Made by a program: the position numbers and the translations under genes
Source: Hoyosella subflava DQS3-9A1
GTDB taxonomy: Bacteria; Actinomycetota; Actinomycetes; Mycobacteriales; Mycobacteriaceae
DNA length: 64,000 bases
Assembly (NCBI RefSeq): GCF_000214175.1
Contig: NC_015564.1
Location: forward strand, 806,001-870,000
Direction of reading: 5' to 3'
In this document: piece by piece, positions 60,995-64,000 of the stretch
Layout of the letters: each line of letters starts with the position of its first letter
Position numbering within the stretch: the stretch's first letter is position 1
The notes under the pieces: generated by a model
What the model was told of the DNA's origin: nothing
Seen by the model: the letters and a program-made list of their open reading frames with translations, nothing else
Database searches by the model: none

Positions 60995-62794
60995 CTACTT
61001 CTCCTCGGTGGTGCTGTCACTAGGCGGTTGCGTAGTGGGCCCGGGGCGATACACCGGCGGCCCCGAATCCGCTGCTTCGGAGGATACGTCCTCGCTCCGC
61101 GTACTCGCCCACGCCATCGGCGGTTGCGAACCTTGCTTCGACCGTGGAGCGCTGAACCCAGTGACCATGGGCGGCTCGGGCTGCCCTTCCGGTGCGGCCC
61201 GGTCGGGTCGGCGGCCACCAAGCCCAGGCAGCAGCGACATGCCCCGGAAAGTGAGGATTGTCTGCGTCAGCCCGATTACCAGCAGGCCGCTCACCACAGT
61301 GAACCCGATCCAATATTCGGTCGGCAGCAGGATCCCGAGTGCACCACCGAGCACCCAGCTGAGTTGCAGCGCCGTCTCTGACCTGCCGAAAGCGGAAGCG
61401 CGCGAGCGATCGGGGATGTCGTTTTGCAGCGATGCATCCAGCGATACCTTGGCGAGGGCGCTCGCTGCAGCAGCCACGAAGGCCGCGACTGCGGCGGTCG
61501 CGAGACTGTCTGTCAGGGCCGCGAACAGCGCTACCGCTGTGACCGCGCAGACGCACCGCAGCACGATCACCGCTGGTCTTCCGAGTTTCAGTCGTGCACC
61601 GGCCGCATTTCCGCCGAAGTTGCCCACCGCAGCCGCCACGCCGACAAGGCCGAGCATCGCGACCTGCATCATCGGTGCGTGCTCTGTCCGTGACTTTGCG
61701 ACAAACGCGATGTAGAGAGTGAGGAAGCCGGTCAGAACCCGGATCGTGCAGTTGCCCCACAAGCTCGTCAGCACCGCCCGGCCGAGAGGCTGCCGACGGG
61801 TGCCCAGCACAGCTGCCATGGGCCGGGCCGAGGGGTCACGGTCCTTGCCGTCGCCGTGGTAGGTGAGCGTCGCCGGGACTTCTCCTTCGGTCACTTCCAC
61901 CCAGGACGGAATCCGCATACTCAGGAAGGCGCCTGTCAGGGTGATGCCAATCAGGAGGAACATAGCTCCGGGGAGCTCGAACAGTCGTCCGACGACCGCC
62001 TCGACACCACCGGCTATAGCACCCACCGTGATCGTTCCGACGACAAGTCCGAAAACCGTGAGGCGTGAGTTCGTTCGGACAAGGTCGATTCCGGGTGGCA
62101 GAACGCGCGGCGTCACAGCGGCTTTCAGCACCCCGAAGGTTTTACTCAGCACCAGCATTCCCAGCGCCGCCGGGTACAGCACCCACGGATCGAAACTGCC
62201 CGCCGCACTGTTGTAGTTGAACAGCAGGACAAGCACCAGCACTGTTCGGCCGAAGAATGACGCAGCGAGCGCCAGTCGCCGTCCACGCTGCACGCGGTCA
62301 AGAGCGGGGCCGATCAGCGGCGCGATGATGGCGAACGGCGCCAGCGTAATCAACAAGTACAAGGCCACCATGCCGCGGCTCTCGGCAGTTGTGGCCGAGA
62401 AAAAGAGTGTGTTCGCGAGCGCGATGGCGACTGCCGCATCGGTCGCGAAGTTTGCGATGGTGGCGTACGTCAGTGCGGTAAGCCCCGACTTGTCGGCGCC
62501 GTCTGCGGTTGCTGCTCTGCGAAAAGTACTGATGCCCTGTTTCGTCAGTTGCCGACTCCGCATGGCAGCCACCCGCGTGACGGTGATCTTCTTCGGCAAC
62601 CGCGGTGCTTCGGGTCCATGCGACGCGGACCGGGGGCGGGAGGTGTCCTGCTGGGGGAGCGGATCAAGAGGCGGTAAGGACGGCCGGGCCGATGAAGGCG
62701 GATAGTTGTGGCCCCCGGGATGGCGCCCCGCCCAATCCTCAGACCCGCGCCGCCCACCGAAGTGCGGGTCCTGCGGCGGCTGCGAATCGGTCAC
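60995..62794 (-). CDS. MFS-type membrane transporter with long cytoplasmic N-terminus
   Basis: A 599-residue protein. The first 100 residues are Pro/Ser/Arg-rich and hydrophilic, followed by about 12 transmembrane helices from residue 105 to 490 (ALTYATIANFATDAAVAIAL at the first) and a soluble, Pro-rich C-terminal 90 residues. The fold and position match the mycobacterial Rv0876c MFS-like protein. The substrate is unknown. It is followed by the DUF2771-like gene and preceded by the glutaminyl-cyclase lipoprotein gene on the same strand. Confidence 0.82.
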   Translation of the reverse strand: MTDSQPPQDPHFGGRRGSEDWAGRHPGGHNYPPSSARPSLPPLDPLPQQDTSRPRSASHGPEAPRLPKKITVTRVAAMRSRQLTKQGISTFRRAATADGADKSGLTALTYATIANFATDAAVAIALANTLFFSATTAESRGMVALYLLITLAPFAIIAPLIGPALDRVQRGRRLALAASFFGRTVLVLVLLFNYNSAAGSFDPWVLYPAALGMLVLSKTFGVLKAAVTPRVLPPGIDLVRTNSRLTVFGLVVGTITVGAIAGGVEAVVGRLFELPGAMFLLIGITLTGAFLSMRIPSWVEVTEGEVPATLTYHGDGKDRDPSARPMAAVLGTRRQPLGRAVLTSLWGNCTIRVLTGFLTLYIAFVAKSRTEHAPMMQVAMLGLVGVAAAVGNFGGNAAGARLKLGRPAVIVLRCVCAVTAVALFAALTDSLATAAVAAFVAAAASALAKVSLDASLQNDIPDRSRASAFGRSETALQLSWVLGGALGILLPTEYWIGFTVVSGLLVIGLTQTILTFRGMSLLPGLGGRRPDRAAPEGQPEPPMVTGFSAPRSKQGSQPPMAWASTRSEDVSSEAADSGPPVYRPGPTTQPPSDSTTEEK

Positions 62795-62876
62795 TGGTCA
62801 ATTCTGTCCCATATCGCGCCGCAACGACCACTTCACGCGGGCCCGTCGGCATGTCGCGTCCCACTCGCACGTCGAT

Positions 62877-63686
62877 CTACCGGGCAACGAACTCGACCTC
62901 GAACATTTCCGGCCAGAGCTTGCCTGTCAGCAAGAAACGGTCGGTACCCGGGATCGCGGCGACTCCGTTCAGTACATCGACGCCACCGCGTTCCTCATCA
63001 CTGAGGAGCCCGGATGCATCGATCACGGCAGTGACGCGACCGTCCTCCGGGTTGATGCGGACGATCCAGTCGGTCTGGAAGATGTTGGCGTACACGCCCT
63101 CAGGAGTGCATTCGAGCTCGTTAATCTGGTCGAGCGCGGATCCGCGCAGTGTGACCGCCACCGTGTCGAGCGCATCGAAGGTGACCGGATCCCGGAAAGT
63201 CAGCGTGTCCGAACCATCGCTCATGACGAGTCGGTCAGGGTAGGAGCAGAGGCCCCAGCCCTCGCCCTCATAGCTGACTGTGGCGATCTCTTCGAGTGTC
63301 GCGGGATCGCGCTCAAACGCCACCTCGTCGCGCCAGGTGATCTGCCAGACTCGGTCCTCGGTGACAGTCAGGCCCTCCCCGAAGTACGGCAGGGGCAGAT
63401 CCGCGCGCGCGACCTCCTCACCGGTTTCCAGGTCCCGGGCAGCGATCCACGATAGGCCGACGCGTCCAGTAGATTCGTAAAGCAGTGGACCGGCGATTTC
63501 GAGGCCCTGGGTGAAGGCTTCAGGATCATGTGGGTGGACTTTCACGACCTCGGGCTGAAGGAGTTCCACGTCATCCTCGCCGCCCGCGGGGACGATGTCG
63601 TCGTTGCACGCGGTGACCAGAGCGGCGCTCGCCAGCAGCGCCCAGACCAGCCGGAACTGTGATTTGCTGCACGATCGCAATGTCAT
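62877..63686 (-). CDS. Glutaminyl-peptide cyclotransferase-family lipoprotein
   Basis: A 269-residue protein with a lipoprotein signal (LVWALLASAALVTAC; lipid-modified Cys near residue 27) and a plant/bacterial-type glutamine cyclotransferase beta-propeller: HDPEAFTQGLEI, YESTGRVGLS, LPYFGEGLTV, INELECTPEGVYANIFQTDWIVRINPEDG and GVDVLNGVAAIPGTDRFLLTGKLWPEMFEVEF. It should form pyroglutamate at the N-terminus of exported proteins, on the outer face of the membrane. ATG 63686 is chosen to place the signal peptide correctly. Confidence 0.88.
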   Translation of the reverse strand: MTLRSCSKSQFRLVWALLASAALVTACNDDIVPAGGEDDVELLQPEVVKVHPHDPEAFTQGLEIAGPLLYESTGRVGLSWIAARDLETGEEVARADLPLPYFGEGLTVTEDRVWQITWRDEVAFERDPATLEEIATVSYEGEGWGLCSYPDRLVMSDGSDTLTFRDPVTFDALDTVAVTLRGSALDQINELECTPEGVYANIFQTDWIVRINPEDGRVTAVIDASGLLSDEERGGVDVLNGVAAIPGTDRFLLTGKLWPEMFEVEFVAR

Positions 63687-63740
63687 GTGAGCTAGCCTGC
63701 CTGAGAAGTCCTGTGTGCGAAGTCGAGATTTGACCGCTTT

Positions 63741-64000
63741 ATGGGGCAAGATGGCACTGTGAACGCATCAGTCGTTTCGCGCCCTCCCACGGGTTCGGAT
63801 AACAGTGAATCACGTGAGGTGCCATCTGTGCTCGCGGATGCTATCGATCTAGCCCGCGACGCGGTACGCGCCATCGCTGACGAAGCTGCGGTGGGGGAGC
63901 ATCACGGAGTAGTACCTGAAGGAGAGTGGGCCGCGTCCCACCGGTTTGCGGCGAGCCTGCCCGGCTACCGCGGCTGGGAATGGAACGTGGTGGTCGCTGC
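63741..64000 (+). CDS. DUF3027-family protein, N-terminal part
   Basis: The gene runs off the right edge; 86 codons are visible. ATG 63741 or GTG 63759 is the start. AIADEAAVGEHHGVVPEGEW and HRFAASLPGYRGWEWNVVVAA match the N-terminal segment of actinobacterial DUF3027 proteins. The first 30 residues are variable. It is divergent from the lipoprotein gene, with 54 bases between. The function is unknown. Confidence 0.75.
   Translation, partial: MGQDGTVNASVVSRPPTGSDNSESREVPSVLADAIDLARDAVRAIADEAAVGEHHGVVPEGEWAASHRFAASLPGYRGWEWNVVVA

Overview
The window comes from a high-GC, mycolic-acid-bearing actinobacterium (order Mycobacteriales; a Hoyosella-, Dietzia- or Rhodococcus-like genus is my inference). 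The basis is the antigen-85-type mycolyltransferase, the Mce transport ATPase MceG, a wax ester/triacylglycerol synthase, RpfA, a mycofactocin-type glycosyltransferase and a gene order that I recall matching the Mycobacterium tuberculosis Rv0858c-Rv0877 neighbourhood: dapC, fadA, fadB, then XPB helicase, Rv0862c-like, moaC-mog-moaE, rpfA, moaD, moaA, yccF, cspB, a DUF2771-like protein and an MFS protein. I see no rRNA, tRNA or CRISPR array.

Layout. 1-5460: a catabolic operon (acyl-CoA ligase fragment, SDR, enoyl-CoA hydratase) behind a palindromic operator, then an SDR gene, a truncated LuxR remnant and an SGNH esterase. 5463-10000: a likely acquired block with a broken TetR/GlxA chimera, a quinone-oxidoreductase-like enzyme, a TetR regulator, remnants of a tyrosine integrase and an ATP-dependent DNA ligase, and a 1245-bp IS630-type element with its inverted repeats. 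10029-16989: wax ester synthase, alpha/beta hydrolase, a full LuxR regulator next to a rearranged second copy of the SDR/LuxR junction, an aldehyde dehydrogenase and another SDR. 17125-25537: mftF-like glycosyltransferase, AraC regulator, acyl-CoA dehydrogenase, dapC, and fadA-fadB for beta-oxidation.

25815-45557: carotenoid oxygenase, BASS/ACR3-type transporter, two separate TetR-plus-DrrAB-type exporter cassettes with different operators, fadD6, mycolyltransferase, two very small porin-like proteins, MceG, a desaturase with its ferredoxin reductase, and rsgA. 45588-64000: XPB helicase, prpE, a WYL-domain partner protein, molybdopterin genes in two blocks (moaC-mog-moaE and moaA-moaD), a degenerate EAL-DICT sensor, a STAS protein, a metallopeptidase, rpfA under a c-di-AMP (ydaO) riboswitch, yccF, cspB, an MFS transporter, a glutaminyl-cyclase lipoprotein and the start of a DUF3027 gene.

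The common themes are lipid metabolism (fatty acid activation, oxidation, desaturation, storage and mycomembrane assembly), cofactor synthesis, and resuscitation/cell-wall control. The observation I rate highest is the pair of 67- and 48-residue acidic, signal-less proteins upstream of the mycolyltransferase. They look like a divergent PorH/PorA-type mycomembrane channel with its own CRP/GlxR-like control region and an intergenic hairpin.
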